Assembly: GCF_020026895.1 (NCBI RefSeq)
Contig: NZ_JAINZW010000003.1
Coordinates: 186,001 to 250,000 of the forward strand
Source: Novilysobacter selenitireducens
GTDB taxonomy: Bacteria > Pseudomonadota > Gammaproteobacteria > Xanthomonadales > Xanthomonadaceae
Reading direction: 5' to 3'
Length of the DNA stretch: 64,000 nt
In this document: in pieces, positions 16,460 through 28,778 of the stretch
Layout of the letters: every line of letters begins with the position of its first letter
Position numbering within the stretch: position 1 is the stretch's first letter
Program-made: the position numbers and the translations under genes
The notes under the pieces: model-generated
The model's input: the letters and a program-made list of their open reading frames with translations, nothing else
Told to the model about the DNA's origin: nothing
Database searches by the model: none

Positions 16460-17855
16460 AGGCCGACGGGTCGCCCTGTGGGGCTGGGGCCGCGAGGGCC
16501 GCGCCGCCTACCGCGCGATCCGCGCCGCGCTGCCCGCACTGCCGCTGACGCTGTTCTGCACGCCGACGGAAGTCGACGACGCGCAGGCGTTGGGCGATGC
16601 GAAGCTCGAGATCGACACGCGGACGGATGCCGACCGGTTGGCGGCGTTCGATATCGTCATCAAGTCGCCCGGCATCAGCCCGTACCGGCCCGATGCCGCG
16701 GAGGCCGCCGCGCGTGGGACGCGCTTCGTTGGCGGCACCGCCCTGTGGTTCGCGCAGCACGCCGGCCCGGACGGGATCGCCGCGCGCACCGTCTGCGTGA
16801 CCGGCACCAAGGGCAAGAGCACCACCACCGCGCTGTTGGCGCACCTGCTGCGCAGCGGCGGCCACGTCACGGCACTGGCCGGCAACATCGGCCTGCCGTT
16901 GCTGGAGCTGCCCGAGCATCCGGTGCCGGAGGCGTGGGTGATCGAGCTGTCCAGCTACCAGACCGGCGACGTCGCCGACAGCGGCACGCGGCCCGACATC
17001 GCCGTGGTCACCAACATCTTTCCCGAGCACCTGGACTGGCACGGCTCGCAGGCGCGCTATGTCGAGGACAAGCTGCGGCTGGTGACCGACGCGCGGCCGC
17101 GCATCGCGGTGCTCAATGCCGACGACCCGACCGTCGCGGCGCTGGGCCATGTGATCCAGGCCGACCCGGCATCGACAACCGCCGTGCGCTGGTACGGCAC
17201 CCGCGACGGCTGGCACCTGCGTGGCGACGTGCTGTGGCGCGGCGCGGTCGAGGTGCTCGACACCGCCGGCCTGCCGCTGCCCGGGCGCCACAATCGCGGC
17301 AACCTGTGCGCCGTTCTCACGGCCATCGAGGCGCTGGGCCACGACGCGGTGGCGCTGGCACCGAGTGCCGTGCACTTCCAGCCGTTGCCGCACCGCCTGC
17401 AGGTGCTGGGCGAGCGCGACGGCGTCACCTACGTCAACGACTCCATCAGCACCACGCCATTCGCGACGCTTGCGGCGCTGGACTGCCACCGCGACCGCCC
17501 CGTGGCGCTGCTGGTGGGTGGCCACGACCGCGGACTGGACTGGTCCGGGTTCGCTCGCGACGTCGGGACACGGGCGCCTGCGGTGATCGTGACCATGGGC
17601 GCGAACGGGCCTCGTATCCATGCGGAGCTGGAAGCGGTGGGCGGCGACATCAAGCTGCTGGCTGCCAACGACTTGGCCGATGCTGTGGTCAAGGCACGGC
17701 AGTCGCTTCCCGCCGGTGGCGTGGTGCTGCTGTCGCCCGGCGCGCCCAGCTTCGGGCCGTATCGCGACTACGTGGAACGTGGCCGCCACTTCGCATCCAT
17801 CGCGGGTTTCGATCCCGACACCATCAGCTCGATCCCCGGTCTCGGCATCCACTAG
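16440..17855 (+). CDS. murD2: UDP-N-acetylmuramoyl-L-alanine--L-glutamate ligase (MurD2)
   Basis: 471 residues from a GTG start inside the end of murL. Mur ligase architecture: N-terminal UDP-binding Rossmann region ([17 protein letters not shown]), central ATP-binding [12 protein letters not shown] at about 122-133, [24 protein letters not shown], and a C-terminal domain with [10 protein letters not shown] and [10 protein letters not shown]. In Xanthomonas the MurD2 class adds L-Glu rather than D-Glu to UDP-MurNAc-L-Ala, and MurL then inverts it. Without the murL neighbour it would be read as ordinary MurD; the pairing decides the call. Confidence 0.9.
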   Translation: MRISQLEGRRVALWGWGREGRAAYRAIRAALPALPLTLFCTPTEVDDAQALGDAKLEIDTRTDADRLAAFDIVIKSPGISPYRPDAAEAAARGTRFVGGTALWFAQHAGPDGIAARTVCVTGTKGKSTTTALLAHLLRSGGHVTALAGNIGLPLLELPEHPVPEAWVIELSSYQTGDVADSGTRPDIAVVTNIFPEHLDWHGSQARYVEDKLRLVTDARPRIAVLNADDPTVAALGHVIQADPASTTAVRWYGTRDGWHLRGDVLWRGAVEVLDTAGLPLPGRHNRGNLCAVLTAIEALGHDAVALAPSAVHFQPLPHRLQVLGERDGVTYVNDSISTTPFATLAALDCHRDRPVALLVGGHDRGLDWSGFARDVGTRAPAVIVTMGANGPRIHAELEAVGGDIKLLAANDLADAVVKARQSLPAGGVVLLSPGAPSFGPYRDYVERGRHFASIAGFDPDTISSIPGLGIH

Positions 17856-17861
17856 CGGCGC

Positions 17862-18007
17862 TGTAGGAGCGGCTTCAGCCGCGATCGCCCGTCCCTCTAA
17901 TGGGCGGGACCCACACGACCTCGACGGGCCTCGTTCAGTCGCGAATTGGACGGCGGGTTCAAGGCGCGTGCGGGACATTCGATCGCGGCTGAAGCCGCTC
18001 CTGCAGG
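17862..18007. repeat. Inverted pair of GGAGCGGCTTCAGCCGC repeats
   Basis: One copy at 17862-17886 directly behind the murD2 stop, and one inverted at 17981-18007. The 95-base spacer has no gene. The pair may form a large stem-loop at the end of the lysAC-murL-murD2 transcript. Confidence 0.85.
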
Positions 18008-18081
18008 TCAGGCCCGGGGTATTCACGCGCCGCCAACAGCGCCGGACTAGCCTTCGCCGGACTCCAGACGAGGACCGCCCC

Positions 18082-18876
18082 ATGCGCCGTTTCGCTCTCG
18101 CCGCTGCACTCGCCCTGTGCATGACGCCCGCCTGGGCGGAGATGAAGGCCGATCCCGTCGAATGGACGCTGGACGGCAAGGACTACAAGGGCGTGCTGGT
18201 CTACGACGGTGTCAACGCCATCGCCCGGCCGGGCCTTGTCATGGTGCCCAACTGGATGGGCGTGACCCCGGCGGCCGTCGAGACGGCCCGCAAGATCGCC
18301 GGTGACGACTACGTGGTGCTGGTGGCGGATGTGTATGGCGCGGGTGTCCGCCCCAAGAACAGCGAGGAGGCCGGCAAGCTGGCCGGCGCGTTGCGGAGCG
18401 ACCGCAGCGAGCTTCGCGCACGGGTCGTCAAGGCGGTCGAGGTCCTCAAGGCGCAGGCCGGCCCGGCGCCGGTCGATGCCGGGCGTATCGGCGCGCTGGG
18501 GTTCTGCTTCGGCGGGACGACGGCGCTGGAGCTGGTGCGCGGCGGCAGCGAACTGGCCGGCGTGGTCAGCCTGCACGGCGGCCTTGAAACAGCCGATCCG
18601 GCCGACCGGAACACTGCCCGTACACCGGTGCTGGTGCTCAACGGCGCCGACGACCGCGGAATCACCGACGCGCATATCGATGCGTTCGAGTCGGAAATGG
18701 ACGCCGCGGGCGCGGACTGGCAGTTCGTCAACTTCAGCGGCGCGGCGCACTGTTTCGCCGAGCCGGAGGCGGGAGACAACCCCGAGAGCAACTGCCGCTA
18801 TGACGCCCGCGCCGCCAAGCGGGCGTACCGGATGCTGCATGGCTTCTTCGAGGAGCGTTTCGGCCAGGCGGAGTGA
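18082..18876 (+). CDS. Secreted dienelactone hydrolase family protein
   Basis: 264 residues with a signal peptide ending AWA|EM, so it is probably periplasmic, unlike classical cytoplasmic dienelactone hydrolases. The catalytic triad fits the family: Cys142 in GFCFGG, Asp in NGADDRG and His in GAAHCF. An EVFG-type loop is replaced by PNWMGV. It likely hydrolyses small esters or lactones; the substrate is unknown. GAGGA at about 18070 supports the ATG. It stands alone between a repeat pair and a terminator. Confidence 0.85.
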   Translation: MRRFALAAALALCMTPAWAEMKADPVEWTLDGKDYKGVLVYDGVNAIARPGLVMVPNWMGVTPAAVETARKIAGDDYVVLVADVYGAGVRPKNSEEAGKLAGALRSDRSELRARVVKAVEVLKAQAGPAPVDAGRIGALGFCFGGTTALELVRGGSELAGVVSLHGGLETADPADRNTARTPVLVLNGADDRGITDAHIDAFESEMDAAGADWQFVNFSGAAHCFAEPEAGDNPESNCRYDARAAKRAYRMLHGFFEERFGQAE

Positions 18877-18891
18877 TGCATTCGCAAGGAA

Positions 18892-18920
18892 AAAGGCGGC
18901 CATCGGGCCGCCTTTCTTTT
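18892..18920 (+). terminator. Intrinsic terminator after dienelactone hydrolase gene
   Basis: A 10-bp stem (18892-18901 with 18906-18915) around an ATCG loop, followed by CTTTT. The A-rich upstream arm and T-rich tail could also serve the convergent ispB gene. Confidence 0.85.
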
Positions 18921-18978
18921 CCACGTGGCACGGCCCGGGCTTCAACCGCCCCGATGCGCGCGTGCCGCGGATCGGCAC

Positions 18979-19977
18979 TCAGTGATCGCGCCGGACCGCG
19001 TAGTCGGCCAGCCCGCGTAGCGCCGCGACGTACGCGTTGTCCTCCAGCTCTGCCAAGGCGGCGCGCGCCGCCTGTGCGTATTCGTCGGCGCGCGACCGGC
19101 TGTAGTCCAGCCCGCCGCTGGACTGGATGGCGGCGACCACGTCGGGCAATGCATCGGTGTCACCATGTTCGATGGCGGAGCGCAGGCGGTTGCGAACCGT
19201 GTCGTCCGCATGCGCCATCGCGTGGATCAGCGGCAGCGTGGCCTTGCCTTCGGCCAGGTCGTCGCCCAGGTTCTTGCCCAGCGTCTGTGCATCTGACGCG
19301 TAGTCGAGCACGTCGTCGGCGATCTGGAACGCGTAGCCCAGGTTGAGCCCGTAGTCGTGCAGCGCATTGCAGGTTGCGTCGTCGGCGCCGGCGAGCAGCG
19401 CGCCCAGCCGGGTCGCAGCCGCGAACAGCACGGCGGTCTTGCGCTCGATCACGCGCAGGTAGGCGGCCTCGTCGGTGTCCGGGTTGCGCACGTGCAGCAG
19501 CTGCAGCACTTCGCCCTCCGCGATCCGGTTGGTGGTGTCGGCGAGGATCCGCATCACTTCGATGCGGTCCAGTTCGACCATCAACTGGAAGCTGCGGGAA
19601 TACAGGAAGTCCCCGACCAGCACGCTGGCGGCGTTGCCCCAAACGGCGTTGGCGGTGCGGCGGCCGCGGCGCAGGTCGGATTCGTCGACCACGTCGTCGT
19701 GCAGCAGGGTCGCGGTGTGGATGAACTCGACGACGGCCGCCAACTGGTGGGCATCCGGCCCCCGGTGGCCCAGTGCACCGGCCGCCAGCAGCAGCAGCAT
19801 CGGGCGCAGCCGCTTGCCGCCGGCGCCGACGATGTATTCGGCCACCTGGTTGATCAGCACCACGTCCGATGCCAGCCGGTTGCGGATCAGGGCGTCCACG
19901 GCCGCCATGTCGTCGCGGGCCAGGGCCTGGATGGCGGGCAGGTCGGGGAGGGCGGTCTGGTCGGGGCTTGAATGCAT
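18979..19977 (-). CDS. ispB: Polyprenyl (octaprenyl) diphosphate synthase
   Basis: 332 residues from ATG at 19977. Both aspartate-rich motifs are intact: LLHDDVVDESD (94-98 core) and QIADDVLDYASD, with the GGKRLRPMLLL block at 54-64. The residues before the first motif lack bulky aromatics, as in long-chain synthases. The product is probably the C40 side chain of ubiquinone-8. The cytoplasmic enzyme condenses isopentenyl diphosphate onto farnesyl diphosphate. Divergent from ssb across 233 bases. Confidence 0.92.
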   Translation of the reverse strand: MHSSPDQTALPDLPAIQALARDDMAAVDALIRNRLASDVVLINQVAEYIVGAGGKRLRPMLLLLAAGALGHRGPDAHQLAAVVEFIHTATLLHDDVVDESDLRRGRRTANAVWGNAASVLVGDFLYSRSFQLMVELDRIEVMRILADTTNRIAEGEVLQLLHVRNPDTDEAAYLRVIERKTAVLFAAATRLGALLAGADDATCNALHDYGLNLGYAFQIADDVLDYASDAQTLGKNLGDDLAEGKATLPLIHAMAHADDTVRNRLRSAIEHGDTDALPDVVAAIQSSGGLDYSRSRADEYAQAARAALAELEDNAYVAALRGLADYAVRRDH

Positions 19978-20210
19978 GGGGAGGCCGGGGTCGAGCGGAC
20001 CGCGGATTATAGGCGGGCACCACACGGCGGCCCGACCCCGGGCGGGGCGGAAGTCCTACAGCGAGCAGGGGCGGGCCGCACCGCCGGTGGTCGGGGCGCC
20101 GCCAGAGCGGCGGTTATACTGCCCGGCCCGCGTCGACTGGCCCCGCCGATCGGCGCCTGCGCCTTCCATGTCCGGGCCCGGCCCGGTCTCCAACATAGGA
20201 CACGCATTCC

Positions 20211-20711
20211 ATGGCACGTGGCATCAACAAGGTGATCCTGGTCGGCAACCTCGGCAACGACCCGGAAATGAAGTACACCCAGGGCGGCATGGCGGTCTGC
20301 ACCCTGTCGCTGGCCACCACCAGCGTGCGCAAGGACCGCGACGGCAACACCCAGGAAAAGACCGAGTGGCACCGCGTGAAGCTGTTCGGCAAGCTCGGCG
20401 AGATCGCCGGCGAGTACCTGAAGAAGGGCCGCCAGGTCTACATCGAGGGCTCGATCCGCTACGACAAGTTCACCGGCCAGGACGGCGTGGAGAAGTACTT
20501 CACCGACATCGTCGCCGACGAGATGCAGATGCTCGGTGGCGGAGCTGAAGGTGGCGGCGGCGGTGGTGGCAGCTACCGTGGTGGTGGCGATCGCAGCGAG
20601 CGTCCTTCGCGTCCGCCGCAGCGCCAGGAGTCGGCGCCGCGCCGCGAAGCCCCGCCCGCCAAGTCGAGCGACTTCGCCGACGATTTCGCGGATGACGATA
20701 TCCCGTTCTGA
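20211..20711 (+). CDS. ssb: Single-stranded DNA-binding protein
   Basis: 166 residues. OB-fold over about 1-110 beginning RGINKVILVGNLGNDPEMKY, with WHRVKLFGKLGEIAGEYLKKG. A Gly- and Arg-rich flexible linker follows, ending in the acidic tip DDDIPF that binds partner proteins such as RecO, PriA and exonuclease I. A TATACT at 20115-20120 is a possible minus-10 element, though no good minus-35 is visible. Confidence 0.96.
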   Translation: MARGINKVILVGNLGNDPEMKYTQGGMAVCTLSLATTSVRKDRDGNTQEKTEWHRVKLFGKLGEIAGEYLKKGRQVYIEGSIRYDKFTGQDGVEKYFTDIVADEMQMLGGGAEGGGGGGGSYRGGGDRSERPSRPPQRQESAPRREAPPAKSSDFADDFADDDIPF

Positions 20712-20784
20712 TCCGCGAACGCGACGGGCCACACGCAAGTTGTGGCCTTGAGTCGGAACCAGCCACCGGAACCGGAGCAGTCGA

Positions 20785-21837
20785 GTGCCAACGTGGTTCG
20801 TAACCGGCGGCGCCGGGTTCATTGGCGGCAACTTCGTCCTTGATGCCGTCCGTCGCGGCGTCAAGGTGGTGAACCTCGATGCCCTGACGTACGCGGGCAA
20901 TCTCGACACGTTGCAGTCGCTCCAGGGCGACGCGCGCCACGTATTCGTCCACGGTGACATCGGCGATGCGGCGCTGGTCTCGGGACTCCTGGCCGAGCAC
21001 CGGCCCGATGCGGTCATCAACTTCGCCGCCGAAAGCCATGTCGACCGTTCGATCGGCGGCCCGACCGCTTTCGTCCAGACCAACGTGGTGGGCACGCTGT
21101 CGCTGCTGGAGCATGCGCGCGACTACTGGCGCTCGCTGGAGGGTGACGCGGCCTCGGGCTTCCGGTTCCTGCACGTATCGACCGACGAGGTCTACGGCAG
21201 CCTGGGGGATACCGGCAAGTTCACCGAGGCGACGCCCTTCGCGCCCAATTCGCCTTATTCGGCGTCCAAGGCCGCGTCCGACCACCTGGTCCGCGCGTTC
21301 CACCACACCTACGGGTTGCCGGTCCTTACGACCAACTGCTCCAACAACTACGGGCCGTACCAGTTCCCCGAGAAGTTGATTCCACTGATGATCGCCAAGG
21401 CGTTGGCCGGCGAGCCGCTGCCGGTCTACGGCGACGGCAGGAACGTCCGCGACTGGCTGTTCGTCGAGGACCACTGCTCCGCCATCCGGCGCGTGCTCGA
21501 GGCCGGCGACGTGGGCGAGACCTACAACGTCGGTGGCGACGCCGAACGGCAGAATCTCGAGGTGGTCCGTACTCTTTGCGCACTACTTGACCAGCGCCGT
21601 CCGCCGTCGGATGGTCGCAAGCGCGAGTCGCTGATCACATTCGTCAAGGATCGTCCCGGTCACGACCGCCGCTACGCGGTCGATGCGTCCAAGCTGAAGA
21701 ACGCACTGGGCTGGGCGCCGGCGGTCACGTTCGAGGAAGGCATGGCACGCACGGTCGACTGGTACCTCGACAACCAGCCGTGGGTCGATCGCGTGCTGGA
21801 CGGCAGCTACCGGCTCGAGCGCATCGGCCAGGCCTGA
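20785..21837 (+). CDS. rfbB: dTDP-glucose 4,6-dehydratase (RmlB)
   Basis: 350 residues from GTG at 20785, with CGGAGCAG upstream. N-terminal NAD-binding [21 protein letters not shown], and the [14 protein letters not shown] active-site Tyr/Lys block, plus [15 protein letters not shown]. It converts dTDP-glucose to dTDP-4-keto-6-deoxyglucose, the second step to dTDP-L-rhamnose. First gene of rfbBACD, whose product feeds lipopolysaccharide or other surface glycans. 73 bases after ssb. Confidence 0.95.
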   Translation: MPTWFVTGGAGFIGGNFVLDAVRRGVKVVNLDALTYAGNLDTLQSLQGDARHVFVHGDIGDAALVSGLLAEHRPDAVINFAAESHVDRSIGGPTAFVQTNVVGTLSLLEHARDYWRSLEGDAASGFRFLHVSTDEVYGSLGDTGKFTEATPFAPNSPYSASKAASDHLVRAFHHTYGLPVLTTNCSNNYGPYQFPEKLIPLMIAKALAGEPLPVYGDGRNVRDWLFVEDHCSAIRRVLEAGDVGETYNVGGDAERQNLEVVRTLCALLDQRRPPSDGRKRESLITFVKDRPGHDRRYAVDASKLKNALGWAPAVTFEEGMARTVDWYLDNQPWVDRVLDGSYRLERIGQA

Positions 21838-21851
21838 GGAGGCGCGTTTAC

Positions 21852-22736
21852 ATGGAACGCAAGGGCATCATCCTGGCAGGGGGCACCGGCACACGCCTGT
21901 ACCCCGTCACCCAGGCCATCAGCAAACAGCTGTTGCCGGTGTACGACAAGCCGATGATCTACTACCCGCTCAGCGTGCTGATGCTGGCGGGCATCCGCGA
22001 AGTGCTGATCATCAACACCCCGCACGAGCAGGTGCTGTTCAAGGGCCTGCTGGGCGACGGCTCGCAGTGGGGCATGCGCATCGAGTATGCGGTCCAGCCC
22101 AGCCCAGATGGGTTGGCACAGGCGTTCCTCATTGGCCGCGAGTTCGTGGCGGGCAAGCCCAGCTGCCTGGTGCTGGGCGACAACATCTTCCATGGCCCCG
22201 GGCTGACGGCGATGCTCAAGCGAGCCGACGCCCGCGACACCGGCGCCACGGTCTTCGGTTACTGGGTCAATGATCCCGAGCGTTACGGCGTTGCCAACTT
22301 CGATGGCGACGGAAAGGTCATCGACCTGGAAGAGAAACCGGCCAAGCCGAAGTCCAACTACGCAGTCACCGGGCTGTATTTCTATGACGGCCGCGCCAGC
22401 GACTTCGCCGCCAGCCTGAAGCCGTCACCGCGGGGCGAGTTGGAGATCACCGACCTCAACCGGATGTACCTCGACGAGGGGTCGCTGCACCTTGAGCAGC
22501 TGGGGCGGGGCTATGCGTGGCTCGACACTGGCACCCACCAGTCCCTGCTGGAAGCCAGCAACTACATCGAGACGATTGAGGCACGGCAGGGACTTCGCGT
22601 CTGCTGTCCGGAAGAGATCGCATGGAACAACGGCTGGATCAGCGATAAAGACCTGCAAGCCCTGGCGCAACCGCTGAAGAAGAACGGATATGGCCAGTAC
22701 CTGCTCGGCTTGGCGGAGCGGGGCTTCGTGCCATGA
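21852..22736 (+). CDS. rfbA: Glucose-1-phosphate thymidylyltransferase (RmlA)
   Basis: 294 residues. Nucleotidyltransferase signature [11 protein letters not shown] (10-20), [25 protein letters not shown] and [20 protein letters not shown]. It makes dTDP-glucose from glucose-1-phosphate and dTTP, the first and feedback-controlled step of the rhamnose pathway. 14 bases after rfbB and overlapping rfbC by 4 bases (ATGA). Confidence 0.95.
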   Translation: MERKGIILAGGTGTRLYPVTQAISKQLLPVYDKPMIYYPLSVLMLAGIREVLIINTPHEQVLFKGLLGDGSQWGMRIEYAVQPSPDGLAQAFLIGREFVAGKPSCLVLGDNIFHGPGLTAMLKRADARDTGATVFGYWVNDPERYGVANFDGDGKVIDLEEKPAKPKSNYAVTGLYFYDGRASDFAASLKPSPRGELEITDLNRMYLDEGSLHLEQLGRGYAWLDTGTHQSLLEASNYIETIEARQGLRVCCPEEIAWNNGWISDKDLQALAQPLKKNGYGQYLLGLAERGFVP

Positions 22737-23290
22737 AGGTGACGGAAACCCGCCTGCCCGGGTGCGTGGTTGTCGAGCCTCGCGTGTTCGGCGACGACCG
22801 GGGCTCTTTCTTTGAGTCTTTCAACCTCGACCGGTTGGCTGAGCACGGACTGGCTCCACGTTTCGTCCAAGGCAACGTCTCCTCGTCACAGCGCGGCGTG
22901 CTGCGTGGCCTGCACTACCAGTGGCCGAACCCGCAGGGCAAGTACGTGTCGGTGGTTGAAGGCGAGGTGTGGGATGTCGCGGTGGACATCCGTCGGGGCT
23001 CGCCGACGTACGGCCAATGGGCGGCGGTGGAGTTGAGCGCGGAGAACCGGCGGCATTTCTGGATACCCGAGGGGTTCGCGCACGGCTTCGTTGCCTTGAG
23101 CGAGCGTGCGGTGTTCACCTACCTCTGTACGGCGACATACGACCCCGCCGCGGACGCGAACATCCGCTGGGACGACCCGCAGCTGGCCATCGACTGGCCT
23201 GTCACTGATCCATTGCTGTCGCCGAAGGATGCCGCCGCACCGCTGCTGTCGGCCATCGAGCCCGGGCGGTTGCCGGTCTACCAGCCGTGA
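22733..23290 (+). CDS. rfbC: dTDP-4-dehydrorhamnose 3,5-epimerase (RmlC)
   Basis: 185 residues, the usual size. Cupin-fold blocks: [18 protein letters not shown]-type [20 protein letters not shown] (active-site His), [16 protein letters not shown] and [21 protein letters not shown]. It overlaps rfbA and rfbD by 4 bases each, so translation is coupled along the operon. Confidence 0.95.
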   Translation: MKVTETRLPGCVVVEPRVFGDDRGSFFESFNLDRLAEHGLAPRFVQGNVSSSQRGVLRGLHYQWPNPQGKYVSVVEGEVWDVAVDIRRGSPTYGQWAAVELSAENRRHFWIPEGFAHGFVALSERAVFTYLCTATYDPAADANIRWDDPQLAIDWPVTDPLLSPKDAAAPLLSAIEPGRLPVYQP

Positions 23291-24186
23291 GGATCCTGCT
23301 GCTCGGCGCCAACGGGCAGGTCGGCACGGAGTTGCGACGCAGCCTGCGCGGTCTCGGTGATGTCGTGGCCGCGACCCGCGCCGGGCAACTGCCGGACGGT
23401 GGTGCATGCGAGGCCGTGGACCTCGCGCAGGTCGGGGACATCGCCGCCGCGGTCAACCGCATCGCCCCGGACATCGTGGTCAACGCTGCTGCCTACACGG
23501 CGGTCGACCGTGCCGAGTCCGAGCCGGAGCTGGCCTACCGAATCAATGCCGAGGCGCCGGGCGCGCTGGCGGAAGCCTGCCACGGCCGCAGCATTCCACT
23601 GGTCCACTATTCGACCGATTACGTGTTCGATGGACAGGGCAGCCGCCCGTATCGCGAAGAAGACCCGACCGACCCGCAGAACGTCTATGGGGCCAGCAAG
23701 CTGGCCGGCGAGCAGGCGATCGCGGCCAGCGGCGCCGACCACCTGATCCTGCGCACCGCGTGGGTGTACGGCCTGCACGGCCACAACTTCCTGCGCACGA
23801 TGCTGCGACTGGGCGCAGAACGCGACGCCCTGGACGTGGTAGACGACCAGCGTGGTTGCCCCACGCCCTCCTGGTTGATTGCCGACGTGACCGCCAGCAT
23901 CCTGAAGCGAGGCACGTTCGATAGCGGGATCATGCATCTCGTCACAGCCGGCGAAACCACGTGGCACGGGTTCGCGCAGGCCATCTTCGACGATGCGGTG
24001 GCAGTGGGCCGGCTGGACCATGCGCCGCTGATCCGCGCGGTGCCGTCATCCCACTACCCCACGCCCGTCCGCCGCCCCGCGTATTCAGTCCTGGACACTG
24101 CACGTCTGGGCAACACGTATGGACTGGAGCTCCCCGGTTGGCGTCGCGCGTTGGCGACAACGCTCAGAGCACCTCAAGCGTCCTGA
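23287..24186 (+). CDS. rfbD: dTDP-4-dehydrorhamnose reductase (RmlD)
   Basis: 299 residues from a GTG that overlaps the rfbC stop (GTGA). Rossmann motif LLLGANGQVGTEL, NAAAYTAVDRAESEPELAYRIN, STDYVFDG, and the NVYGASKLAGEQA Tyr/Lys pair. It performs the final NAD(P)H reduction to dTDP-L-rhamnose. Last gene of the operon. No strong terminator is visible in the 224 bases before the next gene. Confidence 0.95.
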   Translation: MRILLLGANGQVGTELRRSLRGLGDVVAATRAGQLPDGGACEAVDLAQVGDIAAAVNRIAPDIVVNAAAYTAVDRAESEPELAYRINAEAPGALAEACHGRSIPLVHYSTDYVFDGQGSRPYREEDPTDPQNVYGASKLAGEQAIAASGADHLILRTAWVYGLHGHNFLRTMLRLGAERDALDVVDDQRGCPTPSWLIADVTASILKRGTFDSGIMHLVTAGETTWHGFAQAIFDDAVAVGRLDHAPLIRAVPSSHYPTPVRRPAYSVLDTARLGNTYGLELPGWRRALATTLRAPQAS

Positions 24187-24410
24187 ATACGGCACGTGTG
24201 TTGGAAATACCGGCCTAGGCTAAGCTTGGCCCGGGGATAAGTGGCATGTCGAAGGGGACATCATCGAGCAGTGCGTGAGCGCCGACAGCCGTGCGTGGCA
24301 GTCAGCGCGGAATTCGCTTGCGCCTGTTGACGGCCGATCGATTCAGCTGCCCCCGGCAAGCATCCGGGCCGACTGTCCTGGATGGACTGACAGACACATG
24401 GAGTGGACAC

Positions 24411-26396
24411 ATGAATCACAACGTTCGATCGGTACTTCTCGCCCTTCTTGCGGCCGCTCCGCTGACAGGTGGCGCCGTCGATCTTGAGGCATACCTCAAG
24501 AGGGACACGTTCAACGAGATCAAGATTTCACCAGACGGGGACCACTTTGCGGCAACCGTGCCGCTGGAAGATCGCACGGCCCTTGTCATCATGCGGCGTT
24601 CCGACAATGCCGTGACCGGCAATTTCGTGATGGGTCGGAATACCCACGTATCCGATTTCGACTGGGTCAACGAAGAGCGCGTACTGATTTCGATGGCGGA
24701 GAAGTTCGGTGCGATGGCGCAGCCACGCGCGACCGGCGAACTGTATGCCATCAATGCGGATGGATCCGGCGCGGACATCCTGGTGGGGCAACGCGTGCAG
24801 GGTGCGGGGCTTGGTACCCGGATCCAGCCCAAGAAGGTTGAGCGCGTCGCCGCATGGCTCGTAGACGACCTGCCGACAAGCGATCAGACCGTGCTGATTG
24901 GAGTCAGCCCGTTCTCGGCTGACCCGTACACGCGAGTGGACCGCATGGATGTCTACAGCGGAAGGCGCGCACAGGTTGCGAGCGCACCTGTTCGAAACGC
25001 CCAGTTCGTGACAGACAACGCAGGTGTAGTGAGGTTCGCCACCGGGGCGGATACCGACAACCGCCAGAGGGTCTACTACCGCGACGGCGACGGCAAGGAG
25101 TGGAAGCTGATCCACACGGCCGGTGACGATGGTCGTGGGCAGTTGCCGATTGGTTTCGCGGAAGACAACATCACCGCGTACCTGCAGGTTGACAAAGCCT
25201 CCGGGCCTGACGCGATTGTCGCGTTGAATACGAGTACCGGGGAGCGGGTCGACGTCCTGCAGGACGATGTCGCGGATCCAGCCCGCATTCTTTTCAGGCA
25301 TGCCAGCAACGTGCCGGTTGGCGCGCTCTATGTCGACGGCAAACCCGAAACCGCGTTCCTGGACAAGGACTCGAAGGAATCACGCCTGTATCGGAGCCTT
25401 GAAGCAGCATTTGGTGGCATGCCCGTGGTCATCACATCCCAGACTGCCGACGGCAACACCGCGTTGCTCCGGACCTGGACCGACCAGAGCCCGGGAGACT
25501 TCTACCTGTTCGACATTGCCGGGAAAAAGGCCGAGCACCTGATCAGCCAGCGACAGTGGTTCAACCCGGACGAGATGAGCGCGAAGAAGCCCATTGTGGT
25601 CAAGGCGCGAGATGGCCTGGATCTGCACGGGTACCTCACTGTTCCGAAGGGTTCTGGTGGCAAGGGCGTTCCTTTGGTGGTGATGCCGCATGGCGGGCCT
25701 TTCGGAGTGCAGGACATGTGGGGGTTCGAGGGTGATGTGCAGATGCTGGCTGATGCCGGCTACGCCGTACTTCAACTGAATTTCCGGGGCTCCGGCGGTT
25801 ACGGCCATGATTTCGAAAGCGCGGGTGCGCGCGAGTGGGGCGGCGCCATGCAGGACGACCTGACCGATGCCACGCGCTGGGCCATCAAGGAGGGGATCGC
25901 GAATGCCGATCGCATCTGCATCTATGGCGGCAGCTACGGCGGATATGCCGCGCTGATGGGGGCCGCCAAGGAGCCGGACCTTTACCGTTGTGCGGTGGGC
26001 TATGTAGGTGTCTACGACCTGCCGACTATGCACACGCACGGCGACATCCAGGAGCGTGGTTCGGGCGAAACCTACCTGCGTGAATGGATCGGCGAGCGCG
26101 ACAGCCTGGCAGCGGTGTCGCCCAATCGAATGGCGGACCGCATCAAGGTGCCGGTGTTCCTGGCAGCGGGTGGCGAGGACGAGCGCGCGCCGATCGCCCA
26201 CTCGGAAATGATGGAGCGGGCGCTCAAGCAGGCAGGTGTCCCGGTCGAAACCCTGTACTTCCCCAATGAGGGGCACGGGTTCTACCTCGAGAAAAACCGG
26301 CGCGAGTACTACACGCGGCTGCTGGCGTTCCTCTCCCGGCACCTGGGTGGACGCACCGCGAGCACTTCAACTGGTAGCGGCGACGTGGCCGAGTAG
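24411..26396 (+). CDS. S9 family peptidase (prolyl oligopeptidase-like), secreted
   Basis: 661 residues with a signal-like N-terminus (VRSVLLALLAAAPLTGGA). An N-terminal beta-propeller region is followed by the alpha/beta hydrolase catalytic domain: HGGPFGVQD, GSGGYGHDF, nucleophile in YGGSYGGYAAL, Asp in GGEDERAP and His in NEGHGFY. Probably a periplasmic aminopeptidase or oligopeptidase. Codon use is visibly less GC-biased than in its S9 neighbour, so it may have been acquired or exchanged. The 224 bases upstream contain AT-rich patches but no promoter I can call with confidence. Confidence 0.88.
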   Translation: MNHNVRSVLLALLAAAPLTGGAVDLEAYLKRDTFNEIKISPDGDHFAATVPLEDRTALVIMRRSDNAVTGNFVMGRNTHVSDFDWVNEERVLISMAEKFGAMAQPRATGELYAINADGSGADILVGQRVQGAGLGTRIQPKKVERVAAWLVDDLPTSDQTVLIGVSPFSADPYTRVDRMDVYSGRRAQVASAPVRNAQFVTDNAGVVRFATGADTDNRQRVYYRDGDGKEWKLIHTAGDDGRGQLPIGFAEDNITAYLQVDKASGPDAIVALNTSTGERVDVLQDDVADPARILFRHASNVPVGALYVDGKPETAFLDKDSKESRLYRSLEAAFGGMPVVITSQTADGNTALLRTWTDQSPGDFYLFDIAGKKAEHLISQRQWFNPDEMSAKKPIVVKARDGLDLHGYLTVPKGSGGKGVPLVVMPHGGPFGVQDMWGFEGDVQMLADAGYAVLQLNFRGSGGYGHDFESAGAREWGGAMQDDLTDATRWAIKEGIANADRICIYGGSYGGYAALMGAAKEPDLYRCAVGYVGVYDLPTMHTHGDIQERGSGETYLREWIGERDSLAAVSPNRMADRIKVPVFLAAGGEDERAPIAHSEMMERALKQAGVPVETLYFPNEGHGFYLEKNRREYYTRLLAFLSRHLGGRTASTSTGSGDVAE

Positions 26397-26430
26397 GCCA
26401 TCGTCCGTTCCGGGCAGCAAAGGTTTCAAG

Positions 26431-26458
26431 CGGCGCCCTCCGGGGCGCCGTTTCTTTT
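26431..26458 (+). terminator. Intrinsic terminator between the two S9 peptidase genes
   Basis: An 8-bp perfect GC stem (26431-26438 with 26443-26450) with a TCCG loop, then TTTCTTTT. It separates transcription of the two peptidase genes. Confidence 0.88.
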
Positions 26459-26610
26459 GTGGCTTGTCCTACCAGCCTCGCCCGCGCTTTGACGCATCGC
26501 CTGTATCCCCAAGCGGACGTATTTGGAGGCGGAGCAAAGGCGCATCGCATCCTTTGCCGCCGGGCACGCGGCCGCCTACCATCGGGGTTTGTCCCGATCC
26601 CGGAGCGTCG

Positions 26611-28686
<2,076 letters not shown>

Positions 28687-28778
28687 CGGACCCGGCGACG
28701 GCGGCTTCGGTCGCCGTCGTCGTATCCGCATAGTCCTCTTCTAGTTCCTGTTGGTCCTTGCCGTAAACCGGAGCCCGC

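Noticed and set aside
20727-20747. Stem-loop GGCCACA/TGTGGCC between ssb and rfbB
   Set aside because: It has no T run, and the 7-base stem may be chance in GC-rich DNA. Read-through into rfbB cannot be judged.
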